A DNA stretch of 64,000 bases from Cannabis sativa (lineage: Eukaryota > Streptophyta > Magnoliopsida > Rosales > Cannabaceae), in assembly GCF_029168945.1 (NCBI RefSeq), contig NC_083607.1, positions 41,215,257 through 41,279,256 on the forward strand, given 5' to 3'. Positions 9,616 through 18,808 of this stretch are shown here, one piece after another. Both the position numbers and the translations under genes were made by a program. Under the pieces are notes generated by a model. That model ran no database searches and was not told the origin of the DNA. It was given only the letters and a program-made list of their open reading frames with translations. Each line of letters begins with the position of its first letter. The first letter of the stretch is position 1.

Positions 9616-12545
9616 ATGTCTGCATTCGGTTCTAAATCTTTGAAGAAGGGAGAGAAGCGTCTGGCCATCCTAGAGGAGGTCTTGAAGGGTCATGTGTCCC
9701 AAGAAGGGCACAAGTCCCGTGCCAACGGGTGGGAAGCGGCTGAGCTTCATTCTACCCTGATCTGCCCTCACCAACTAGAACATATCGTGGTGGTGGCGGG
9801 CATCAAGCCTGCGACCTCCGGGACCTACCACTGGCCGCCCCGGGACGCGGAGATGCCCAACCATAACTACGCGGGCTTCGGAGCCTGGAGCCAGACACAT
9901 CTGATGGCCGAGGCCATGCTTCCCCTTCAAGATTATTTTATTAACTTTCTTGTATTTGTCGGCCTTGCGCCATACCAACTTATCCCTCAAGCTTACCGCT
10001 TGCTCTCAGGCTTATTTATTTTTTACTCAGCCCGGAGCTGGGGCTCTCCCAGTCTGGCAGAAATTTTATACTTTTATGAACTCGTTTCCATCCCTAAAAA
10101 GGGAGATAAACTTAAGGACGGCTTTTACGGTCTCCGGGCCCATCCTTTGCATGAGGGGCCGGTCCCTTTCAATTATCAGAAGCATGTGAAGGAATACCGT
10201 CATCGCTTCTTCTTCTCCTCAGGTTTCCAAGCCGTGGATCATTCGGAGCTCCTCACGGAGTGGGTTAGGATCCCCTCTTATATGCGGACCGAACCTACTC
10301 AACTTATCCTTCAACGGGCCAAGACCTTCGCCACGTATGACAAGAAGGCCCTTGATGTCGGGGAGTTGGTCACGACGGAGAACTGTCGGAAGGCCAAGCT
10401 GATCCTGGGGCATCAGTCGGTGGACGACTCCAATCTTTCCAAAGTCTTTTGCCCGAATGTGAGGGCTTCGGCTGCGGAGAAGGTATTCCGGGATGACATC
10501 ATCGCGACGGCGGAGGACAAATACCAGAAGTACCTCTTCAAGAGGGAACAGGAGCTAGCTTATATTAAGGCCTAGGCGACCGCCGGAAGGGCCCTTCGTA
10601 TTGAGGCTCCTCTGGAGCGAAGGACCCCCAGACCAAAGCCTGTGCTTCCAGTGCCGAATACGGGGGCTCCCGATGCCAGCACTTCGGGTTCTGGTAAGTC
10701 CCCTTTAACGATACATTATGTTCCTTCCGTCCGTGAATATACTAGCCTTAGGCCCATAGGGTTCGATGAACGTCTCCGTAGGTTTAGGATGCCTTCCACC
10801 CGGTGGGGGAATCATGCCAAGGAGTACTATTTTTCCCACTTAGGTAATTATTTAGGTCGGTCCCGGATGGGTTCTGGACCCCTGGCGCCCATTCTCTTGG
10901 ACCATTCTGCCCATTTATCTTCTAGTTGGTTCCGTCCCTTGGACAGCTAACTCAGGGATGATGCAGCCAGTGCTATGATTCGGGACTTTGCTAGGGCCGA
11001 ATTAGAGAGTCAGGGTAGGACTAGCTCGATTATTTTATGCTAAGTGTATGCTGCCTTCACGGATGTCTTAACACTTGACCTATTTTCTTGTTGCAGCAGC
11101 CGGACCCATGGACGAAATCTTGGCCACTCTTGCTGGAGCCCATAGTCCTGATGTTTCCCCACCCCTTACTTCTTCTCAGTTGGTCACTCCCGAGAGGTCT
11201 TCCTCCAGTGCCCCTTCGGGCGCTATTGTCTTGGTGGACGAGGAGGAGGTTCTTGAGGAAGCTGAAGAAGGTGAAGAAGAGCAAGAGGCCGCCCTCGTGC
11301 GCAAGCGCAAGGGAAAAATGGTTGAGGAGGAGCCTTCTAAGCGCCCCCGGAGGGTGGACACTCCGGCCCCGAGCCATGACTCCGGGATTCCCTACGAGGC
11401 GGAGGAATACACAGTGCCTCACGGCATAGTGTTGACTCTGATTCTCGGAGACGAGGAGAGGCAGAACCTTCGGGTAGCCAAATATAACTATGCCCTCAAC
11501 GAGTACACACGGGGACATGCTGAGGTGGAGGCCCTGAAGAGGGTCTTACGAGAGGAGCAGCAAAACACTCTCAACGAGGAGGCCTTCCAGAATCCGTGGG
11601 ACCTGAACATGGACCCACTGACGGACTGGTTCAACCATTTCCTTGGGCCCACTCTGGCTCCTTTTGCCTCGAAGATGACCAGCGAGTATGTCTCCCATCT
11701 TACTCAATTCCTGCCCAAACGGTACGCTGCTTGTGCCTCCTTGAACTCCATCTACCAGGTTCAAGACATCAGCAACGCCATGGCTGCGGTAAGTACTTGT
11801 GGTTTATTTCTTTCCTTGATATTTCGTCTAAGGCATTTGATCTCACTCTTATCTCCTTTTTCAGATTATTTCGGAGACCAGCCGCCTCTCCAAGACCATC
11901 GTCAATCATGGCTTTGTCATGTCCAAATTCGGGGGCATAGACGAGGCCGTGAGGATCCTGCGGGACCTGTCTGCTGAAAGGCGGGCGATCCAGGAGGAGG
12001 CTGAGCGAAGGGATGCCCTTGCTAAGGCGAAGCTCGAGGAGGAGGCCAAACAGAGGGAAGCCCAGGCGGAGGCGAGGCTCCGAGAGGAGGTCCAACGGAG
12101 GGAGGCTGAGCTGGAGGCGAGGCATCAGGAGGCGCTGAAGGCGGAGGGTGAGGTCGTCGCCAAGGCCAGGCGTGAGCTTTGGGAGGCTAAGGAGGCCATG
12201 GACGAAATGGCTGCCAAGGTGAAGTCCATAGAGGAGTTGCACCAGGCGGACTTGCAGTCCAAGGCCAACTTGGCCGTGGAGATGAAGGAGCTGAAGGACT
12301 TCAGAGATCAGGCCTTGAAGAAGGCTAAAAAAGATGAGCTCCTATCCCCCATCTCCTACAAGTGCTGCGTCAAGCGCTTCGAGGACGGCGTCTATATGGC
12401 CTGGTCGACAAATGGCCAAAGTATCAAGCTCGACTTCTATCCCAAGCCTGAGGAGGCTATTGCCAAATTTCAGGAGAAGAAGAAGAAACTTGATGCCATG
12501 CTTGAGGCGCGTCTAGGGCATCGCCTTCCTCCTCGTATTGACTAG
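9616..12545 (+). pseudogene. Tat antisense accessory gene: putative gypsy-type transposon-domain protein with coiled coil
   Basis: Function unknown. The N-terminal part resembles plant proteins with the Pfam 'putative gypsy type transposon' (Transposase_28) domain, with PLQDYFINFLVFVGLAPYQL near residues 100-120. The middle has an acidic Glu-rich tract and basic clusters (RKRKGK, KRPRR) that look like nuclear signals. The C-terminus is a long Ala/Glu/Arg coiled coil followed by YKCCVKRFEDGVYMAW. A phase-0 intron at 11789-11864 (GTAAGT...TTTTTCAG) joins two open frames exactly. Upstream, either an intron at 10694-11096 (phase 1, frame-preserving) or coding-like sequence to about 11040 with a decayed donor (CTAAGT) is possible. 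With both introns removed it would be about 816 codons. An in-frame TAG at 10573 (and TAA at 10948 if that part is exonic) makes this copy defective. It runs antisense to the host element, with its own TATA box. Confidence 0.7.
11789..11864 (+). other. Intron of the accessory gene (76 nt)
   Basis: Donor GCG|GTAAGT and acceptor CTTTTTCAG|ATT. Removal joins the frame ending ISNAMAA to IISETSRLSKTIV in phase 0 and restores one long coding frame into the coiled-coil exon. Confidence 0.8.
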
Positions 12546-12980
12546 GCCGATTGAGTCCAGCCCATTTTACCAAGCTTATATCTCTTTTTTTTTTCTTTAC
12601 AGCTATTTTTCGTTTATTCAAGACAATCTTTAACTAAGTAGCTGTTTTATTTTCTAAGGGGAGACAATTATTAAGGCCTGTCCCCGGGCCCTTTGTATTA
12701 TGTATATATATATTTTTTGACCTGCCCTTAGGGCCAGAATATTTTATATATATGATCCTTTTGATGCATATTTGTTCTTTTGGACCTGCCCTTTGGGTCA
12801 GGATATTTTGTTTTTACTTTTGGCCTGTTTTACATCTGTCCGTGTGGTATGCCTTAGTACCCCCCCTGAGTGGCGTGAAAATTTTGTTTTTAAGGCACTC
12901 AATTTTATTTAAAATTTAGGGGTTGTATACACTTTGACGGTACAAATTCTTTAAACAAAGCCTAAGTTAACATATTTGGA
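12546..12980. other. Convergent 3' region between the accessory gene and Tat pol
   Basis: No ORF. It holds two imperfect direct repeats starting GACCTGCCCTT (12719 and 12784), each with a small palindrome (GCCCTTAGGGC, or the diverged GCCCTTTGGG) and ending in ATATTTT. Transcripts from both strands would end here, so it may serve as a shared 3' end region. Confidence 0.5.
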
Positions 12981-13169
12981 CTATTGGTAATATTTTCGGA
13001 GATGATCAGCGTTCCAGGCCCTTGGCACAGTGGATCCATCCATCCTTTTTAGCTTATAGGTTCCGGAGCTGATCTCATCCTCGATTTCATACGGCCCTTC
13101 CCAATTTGGCCCAAGTACCCCCACTCCGGGTTCTTGAGTGGCTGGGAAGACTCTTCTTAAGACCATATC
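12981..13169 (-). pseudogene. Tat pol C-terminus (end of integrase), truncated
   Basis: The last 62 codons of a gypsy polyprotein: DMVLRRVFPATQEPGVGVLG, PNWEGPYEIEDEISSGTYKL, then PRAWNADHLRKYYQ and a stop. This is the integrase C-terminal region with the GPNWEGPY and WNADHLRKYY signature usual in Tat/Athila-type pol. In an intact element it helps integrase bind DNA. Coding is cut at 13170 by the Cassandra LTR; everything upstream is missing. The opposite-strand accessory gene ends 435 bp away. Confidence 0.85.
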
Positions 13170-13606
13170 TGTAACGTCCCCGCTTCAAGCCTCCATTGGG
13201 TCCTTACATCCACGGAATGAATGGCTCTTATACACGAGTACGCCACTCCGGCTGCTTCATGGATTGATGACTGGCCCTACAGACCAACACGAGTGTTTCT
13301 AGCGTGCTTTGTCCTCACTCACACGCTTCCTGGGAAAACTTCCAAGGAGGTCACCCATCCTAAAATTGCCCCAGGTCAAGCACGCTTAACTGGGGAGTTC
13401 TTTCAAGATGGGCTACCGAAAAACAAGATGCACCTTGTTGATATAGGTAGTACCAATCAATCCATTTAAGCTCTCTTCAACCGTGTAGTCCCATACCTAC
13501 ACAGTCTTAGAATCATCCCACTTGACGTTCCCCAGGCGATGTGGGATTGCACAACTGACCCGATATTTCCCCTTATGGATCACGGGACTACTGACTGTCA
13601 CAATCA
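13170..13606 (-). repeat. Cassandra LTR, left copy (3' LTR)
   Basis: Plus strand TGTAACGTCCCC to TGTCACAATCA, 437 bp, inserted into Tat pol at its left edge. It differs from the right copy by a modest number of point changes. Confidence 0.9.
13325..13458 (-). ncRNA. 5S rRNA-like Pol III promoter region in the left Cassandra LTR
   Basis: The minus strand carries the 5S A-box block GTTAAGCGTGCTTG (complement near 13377-13390) and C-box block AGGATGGGTGACCTCC (complement near 13346-13361) in the right order. These are the internal control elements of 5S genes. It is not a functional ribosomal 5S gene: the intermediate element and 5' third are diverged. Confidence 0.85.
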
Positions 13607-13628
13607 CCCCCCCTAAGGGGGTTCGACG
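13607..13628 (-). other. Cassandra purine-rich tract next to the 3' LTR
   Basis: The minus strand has a CCCCCTTAGGGGGGG block directly before the left LTR start TGATTGTG, at the expected PPT position. Confidence 0.6.
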
Positions 13629-13660
13629 TCCTCGTCGACCACACTCCTCGTCGACCACAC
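13629..13660. repeat. Two 16-bp tandem units in the Cassandra internal region
   Basis: TCCTCGTCGACCACAC occurs twice, head to tail, with no mismatch. Confidence 0.9.
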
Positions 13661-13673
13661 TTTCGGCTGGGTC

Positions 13674-13688
13674 AAGGCTCTGATACCA
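13674..13688 (-). other. Cassandra primer-binding site
   Basis: The minus strand reads TGGTATCAGAGCCTT, initiator tRNA-Met type, 2 nt from the right LTR. Confidence 0.9.
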
Positions 13689-13690
13689 TT

Positions 13691-14127
13691 TGTAACGTCC
13701 CCGCTTCAAGCCTCCATTGGGTCCTTCCACCCACGGAATGAATGGCTCTTATACACGAGTACGCCACTCTGGCTTCTTCATGGATTGATGACTGGCCCTA
13801 CAGACCAACACGAGTGTTTCCAGCGTGCTTTGTCCTCACTCACACGCTTCTTGGGAAAACTTCCCAGGAGGTCACCCATCCTAAAATTGCCCCAGGTCAA
13901 GCACGCTTAACTGTGGAGTTCTTTCAAGATGGACTACCGAAAAACAAGATGCACCTTGTTGATATAGGTAGTACAAATCAATCCATTTAAGCTCTCTTCA
14001 ACCATGTAGTCACATACCTACACAGTCTAAGAATCATCCCACTTGACCTTCCGCATGCGATGTGGGATTGCACAGCTTACCCGGTATTTCCCCTTATGGA
14101 TCACGGGACCACTGACTGTCACAATCA
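13691..14127 (-). repeat. Cassandra LTR, right copy (5' LTR)
   Basis: Same ends and the same 437-bp length as the left copy. The PBS complement abuts its left edge with a 2-nt gap. Confidence 0.9.
13846..13979 (-). ncRNA. 5S rRNA-like Pol III promoter region in the right Cassandra LTR
   Basis: Same A-box and C-box blocks; here the C-box tail reads GACCTCCTGGGAAG, closer to canonical plant 5S than in the left copy. Confidence 0.85.
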
Positions 14128-15265
14128 CCCCCCTTACGGGGTGCGACGTGTTAAGACCGCTTAGTTTAATTTGGAAATTAACAGTTACTTATGATTTAAT
14201 TATGAAAATTATTTATAGATACTTAAATAATTATTTATGCTGTTATTTTTGAATTCCGAAATGCATTTTATGTCATATAGTGAAATTTCATAATTTTGCA
14301 TTTTCGGTGCCCGGCAACATGGAACTCGGTGTTTGGCTCAGTAGAATCACAGCTTAGCATGTTAGTATATTGGGACAGTTTATTAGACATTGTGAATGTC
14401 AGGATTGGTCAGGAATTTAGAATTTCTCAAAATACCCTTTAGTACCCTTTTATGTTATTTTAGTGTGGAGGGGCAAAATGGTAATTTTTCCCCATTGATA
14501 TTTTATCCTTTAGTGGACTTAGTGTTGTGAAAATATATGTTTTATTGGATATTTGTTGGCTGAAATAAAGGTTAGAATTATGTTTTTATCATTTATTCAA
14601 TTAACTTTAAAATTGAGAAAAATCAAAGATAAAGAAAAACCAAATTTGTTCCTCTCTAGCTCTCTCTCTTTCGGCCTCTCTTTGAGCAGCAAAGAGGTGG
14701 TGTTTTCTTTGTTAATTAAAGCTTTTTCTCTGGATTTAGTGTTCATCAAGTTGTTGGTAAGATTCCTATAGCTTTCCTTTAAGTTTCATGAATTTTTAAG
14801 AAAGTTTGATAATTGCATGTTTAAGAAATGGTGGCGGTGGCTGTTGTGTAAGCTTGTTAGTGATTTGTGTAGCTTAATTGTGCTTTAATATGTTGATTCA
14901 AGCAAGATTATGTTGGTGATTAGTTGGTTTTATCAAAATATGAAATTTTAACTCAAAACTATGGTTTCAAGGTAATTTGATGATTTTCGTTGTTGTAGTT
15001 GTTGTTATTGTTTGGTGGTGTTTCTTGTGGTTAAATTATGTTGAAATAGGTTGAGTTATGCATGATTTAGTGGCTATTTGGAGGGTGAGTCAAGTTTTGA
15101 GTTTTTGAACTCAATCTTGAACCTCTAAGGGTGAAATGTGTTTCTGTGTTTAAAGCTTGGTTCTATTGCTTGGGTTTTGTTATTTGGGGTGTGTAGAGCA
15201 GGTCTGGAAGGTTTGAAAGAGTTTGGGTTTGAATTGAATGAGAAATGGAATTTTGAAGTTTCTTG

Positions 15266-15291
15266 CACTGAAACGGAATTCCGGTTCAGTG
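15266..15291. repeat. 26-nt palindrome in the G1 left LTR (one mismatch)
   Basis: Half-site CACTGAACCGGAA followed by its reverse complement, with A for C at 15273. Confidence 0.85.
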
Positions 15292-15707
15292 AAGCCTGCA
15301 GCAACCGGTCTACCGGTTGGGGCTTCCAGGATTTTCCAGAACCGGAATTACAGTTGTAGAACCGGTCTACCGGTTGGGGAAAAATTGGGAACCCTAGTTC
15401 TTCCCATTTTTATGTTGTTTAGGGTATTGCCATGCTTTTTATCGATAGGGAAACTTCTAGTTTCTAGTTTAAGTCCCCGGGAAGTGATTTAGCGTATCAC
15501 TTATCAGTGTTGTGATTGTTATGGTTTAGGAGCCCGTAAATCGCCGTGCAGTTCGTTCGACTCAGGTTGACCGACACACCTGAATTCGGAATCAAAGTAA
15601 GATTAGTATAATAGTATGCATATGTATTACATGTTTAGCGTGCATGTTAGGAAGCCTGTTAGATTACATTAGATATGTATGTTGGTTTCGTACCATCCGA
15701 CAATATC

Positions 15708-15950
15708 ACATTGGTACCGCTAGAGTATGACTAGCAACTGGAGTATGACTAGTGTACCGAGTATAGGCTGATAATATGGTCAGTGGTACTGTACTGTTTG
15801 ACCGTATCGCATCGGTAAGGCTAGAGTATGACTAGCAGCTGGAGTATGACCAGTGTACCGAGTATAGGCTGATACTGTAACACATCGGTAAGGCTAGAGT
15901 ATGACTAGCAGCTGGAGTATAACCAGTGTACTGAGTATAGGCTGTTACTT
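15708..15950. repeat. Minisatellite in the G1 left LTR, three units
   Basis: Units of about 70-100 bp share GGTAAGGCTAGAGTATGACT and GAGTATGACCAGTGTACCGA words. Starts are near 15708, 15808 and 15881. Confidence 0.85.
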
Positions 15951-16222
15951 TGTCAAAAGTACCGTCGTATGAATGTTCGAGACTCAGTATCGTGTGGGAC
16001 ACAGAAGTTAGGGTTGTGGTCAGGGGTATGGGCGTCTGATCATAACCCAGGATTTACGTATGATTATGATTTATGCTTTTCTTACTGAGTCTGTCGACTC
16101 ACAGTGCTATGTTTATGTGTAGGTAAGGGCATGACCAAGGCTGAGGAACTGTGAGGACGAGCCGATGAAGATTGTACATGTCGGGGCGGTTAGGCTTGGA
16201 GCGTACGATCCTCGGGACAACC

Positions 16223-16901
16223 AACGCCTTAAGCAGGAAGGGTCCCGGGCAGGTAGTTGGCATGATTCGGATCTCACCTCAGTTAGCAGAGGACATGTTC
16301 AGATCCAGCATTGAGTTTGTGGTAGGCTAGCTTCACAACTTGACGCTGCAATCTGATCTGTTAGAAAGAATTAAAGTTGCTCAGATGACTGATCCAGAGT
16401 TAGTAAAGGTTAGAGAAGAGGTTTTAGCTGGTCAAGCCAGGGATTTTTTAGTGCCAGACAACGGGATGCTGTTGTATAAAGCTAGGGTATGTGTTCCAAG
16501 TAGTGTGGAGCTCAGGAATGAAATCTTTCAAGAGGCTCATTCTACCCCTTATTCCCTGCATCCCGGCACCACCAAGATGTACCAGGATCTTAAACCGTAC
16601 TTCTGGTTGAGCGGTATGAAGAAGAATTCGGTAGAATTCGTATCGAGATGCCTAACCTGTCAGCAGATTAAGGCTGAACATCAGAGACCAGTAGGGTTGT
16701 TACAGCCTTTAACCCTACCTGAATGGAAGTGGGAGGATATCACGATGGATTTTGTGGTTGGGTTACCTAGAACCACGGGTTTGTTCGATTCCATCTGGGT
16801 TGTGGTGGATCGATTCACGAAGTCTGCTCACTTTCTGCCTGTTAGACCAACCTATTCAGTTGACCAATTGGCAGAATTGTACGTTAAAGAGATAGTAAGG
16901 C
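16223..16901 (+). pseudogene. G1 integrase, N-terminal part, interrupted by C2
   Basis: Reading begins right after the left LTR with NALSRKGPGQV (end of RNase H/linker), has an in-frame TAG in VVG*LHNL near 16329, then runs open from about 16340. It shows the HHCC zinc-binding region ([30 protein letters not shown]) and the first core Asp (EDITMDFVVGLPRT) through ELYVKEIVRL. Codons continue exactly at 27173 ([13 protein letters not shown]) once C2 and one AAGGC are removed. Integrase inserts cDNA. Style and order fit Tekay/Del chromoviruses. No gag, protease, RT or PBS precede it, so this copy could not replicate. Confidence 0.88.
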
Positions 16902-18793
16902 TGTTGGGTTTTATGCCCTAAATAAAACTCATTTCAAAATAATCAGATTTACTTATTAATATAGATCAGAAATAACATTTAATGTTGCATGGTTCACATG
17001 ATTTATTTCATGATTATATGTACATAATGTATAAATTCATCTGAAACCCTTTTCACATACTTGATCCTGTTTATTGTGCCGTCAACACATTGGAAAGTAA
17101 ACATGACTATGTGAATAAAGTTTCCTAGATTTATCAGACACAGGGTTTTACTGATATGATAATCTACAACAAGAGTTTACTTGCATTTAGAGAAGTGCTA
17201 TGTTCTTTCTAGAACATTGGTTAAAGTAAAGCTCAGGTTGGATGCATGGAGTATGCATCGGAAGGGACCGATATTGAACTTTGACTTAGATTTATTAAAC
17301 TTACCGTAAAATCTATTCAAGTCAATATCGCCTAGTTGATCCTAGATCAAATGATCTTAATCCTGTTATGATTAGGCTCAATCTTGAAAGGCTATTCGTG
17401 TTCCTTGAATTGTTAGTTAAGCCTACCTTTTGGTCAGGGTGATACGTACTTTTTGGGAACACGGTAGTGCAATTGAGTGGGAGCGCTATCATAAGCATGG
17501 AATCTATAGCTTCTATCTGGCGAATAGTAAGCAAAGGATTATCTCCTTCGAGCTTGACCAAACGAACATAAATGGTGGAGTACTCATTTCACATAAGCTG
17601 AAATATCATTTATACGGGGTCAAGTGTTTTAAGGAATAAATACATTGTAGGGTGTTACGGTAATTTAATCCCTTTACAGTGTAGATCATTCATATAGAGG
17701 ATCAGTGATCAAATTAGGATTATAACAATGGATAACTAATGATGTGTCTATATGGTGGAACATATAGAGCATTCTATATACTGAGAGTGCAATTCTAAGT
17801 TCTATGCGTGGATTCAACGAAGAATTAATAAGTTAGTGAATTTTAGTGTTAAATTCTTGATCTACTTATTGGAAGCTCGGTTATATAGACCCATGGTCCC
17901 CCCACTAGTTGAGATAATATTGCTTGTAAGACTCATGTAATTGGTTTTGATTAATCAATTATAATTCTCAAATTAGACTATGTCTATTTGTGAATTTTTC
18001 ACTAAGTAAGGGCGAAATTGTAAAGAAAGAGTTTATAGGGGCATATTTGTTAATTATGATACTTTGTATGGTTCAATTAATAAATATGATAAATGACAAT
18101 ATTATTTAATAATTATTTATAGTTATTAAATAGTTAGAATTGGCATTTAAATGTTTGAATTAAGAAATTGGCATTTTTGAGAAAATCAGATACAAAAGGT
18201 GTTAAAATTGCAAAATTGCAAAGCCCAAGGACCAATCCATTAAAGGCATGGCCGGCCACCTATTGTAGCATTTTAAATTGATTTTTTCATTATTTTAATG
18301 CCATATAATTCAAATCTAACCCTAGTGGAATGCTATAAATAGATAGTGAAGGCTTCAGAAAAACACACTTTTCTTCTGACTTTTTCTATTCAGAAAAACT
18401 GAGCCTTATCTCTCCCTATCTTTAGCTGACCACTCTCTCTCTTCTTCCTTGATAATTTCGAAATCCTTAGTGCTTTGAGTAGTGCCCACACACATCAAGT
18501 GATACCTCAATCATAGTGAGGAAGATCGTGAAGAAAGATCATCAGCAAAGGAGTTTCAGCATCAAAGATTCAGAGAAAGAGATCCAGGTTCAGATATTGA
18601 TAATGCTCTGCTACAGAAAGGAATCAAGGGCTAGATATCTGAACGGAAGGAGTCATTTAATTCCGCTGCAACCAATGTAAGGTTTCTTAAACTTTATATG
18701 TGTTTATTTTATCGTTTTAGAAAGTTCATATTTAGGATGTTAATAAACATACTTGTGAGTAGATCTAAGATCCTGGTAAAATAATTTCCAACA
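16902..18793 (+). repeat. C2 5' LTR
   Basis: TGTTGGGTTTTATGCCC to TTTCCAACA, 1892 bp; TATA box TATAAATA at 18333-18340. Confidence 0.95.
18333..18340 (+). promoter_or_regulatory. C2 5' LTR TATA box
   Basis: GCTATAAATAGATAG. The same box is at the same LTR position in every Angela LTR here (26708, 31532, 39858, 48800, 57034). Confidence 0.75.
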
Positions 18794-18795
18794 AC

Positions 18796-18808
18796 TGGTA
18801 TCAGAGCC
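18796..18808 (+). other. C2 primer-binding site
   Basis: TGGTATCAGAGCC, 2 nt after the LTR; canonical initiator tRNA-Met match. The other Angela copies have TGGCCTCAGAGCC. Confidence 0.9.

Larger units (their letters stand above)
7917..13169 (-). mobile_element. Tat-type Ty3/gypsy element, 3' part, with an antisense accessory gene
   Basis: On the minus strand the order is the end of pol (13169-12981), a spacer, a gene-like unit on the opposite strand (8.99-12.55 kb), a polypurine tract (8680-8664) and the 3' LTR (8663-7917). The upstream part of pol was cut off by the Cassandra element at 13170. Extra antisense ORFs between pol and the 3' LTR are a known feature of the Tat lineage (including Grande-like elements). 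Assignment rests on the pol C-terminus style plus this layout. Confidence 0.75.
13170..14148 (-). mobile_element. Cassandra TRIM element, LTR-internal-LTR-partial internal
   Basis: Two 437-bp near-identical LTRs (13170-13606 and 13691-14127) flank an 84-bp internal region holding an initiator tRNA-Met PBS and a purine tract. The LTRs contain 5S rRNA-like promoter sequence, diagnostic of Cassandra. A further 21 bp resembling the start of the internal region (14128-14148) follows the right LTR, implying a tandem multimer cut by G1 at 14149. No coding capacity; it depends on other elements to move. Confidence 0.9.
14149..16221 (+). repeat. G1 left LTR (5' LTR)
   Basis: It starts TGTTAAGACCGC inside the Cassandra fragment and can be followed base by base against 28093-30093 up to GGACAAC. 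Extra length relative to the right LTR is due to one more minisatellite unit. Small ORFs inside the LTR recur in both copies only because the LTRs are copies; they have no known domains. Confidence 0.9.

Noticed and set aside
11057..12242. Minus-strand ORFs opposite the accessory gene
   Set aside because: Mirror frames of GC-rich coiled-coil coding; splice sites and domains support the plus strand.
13325..13458. A genuine 5S rRNA gene
   Set aside because: Diverged outside the promoter boxes and located in Cassandra LTRs with PBS and PPT.
14553..14771. Hydrophobic 72-codon ORF in both G1 LTRs (also 28497), plus 73- and 84-codon ORFs further on
   Set aside because: LTR sequence copied in both ends; low-complexity composition and no recognisable motif.
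15708..15950. CRISPR-like repeat-spacer array
   Set aside because: Units are contiguous minisatellite repeats without unique spacers, in a plant LTR.
17430..17639. A 69-codon ORF in the Angela LTR, repeated at 25804 with opposite-strand partners
   Set aside because: It recurs only because LTRs are copies; no domain, and related LTRs (C3, C5) do not keep it open.
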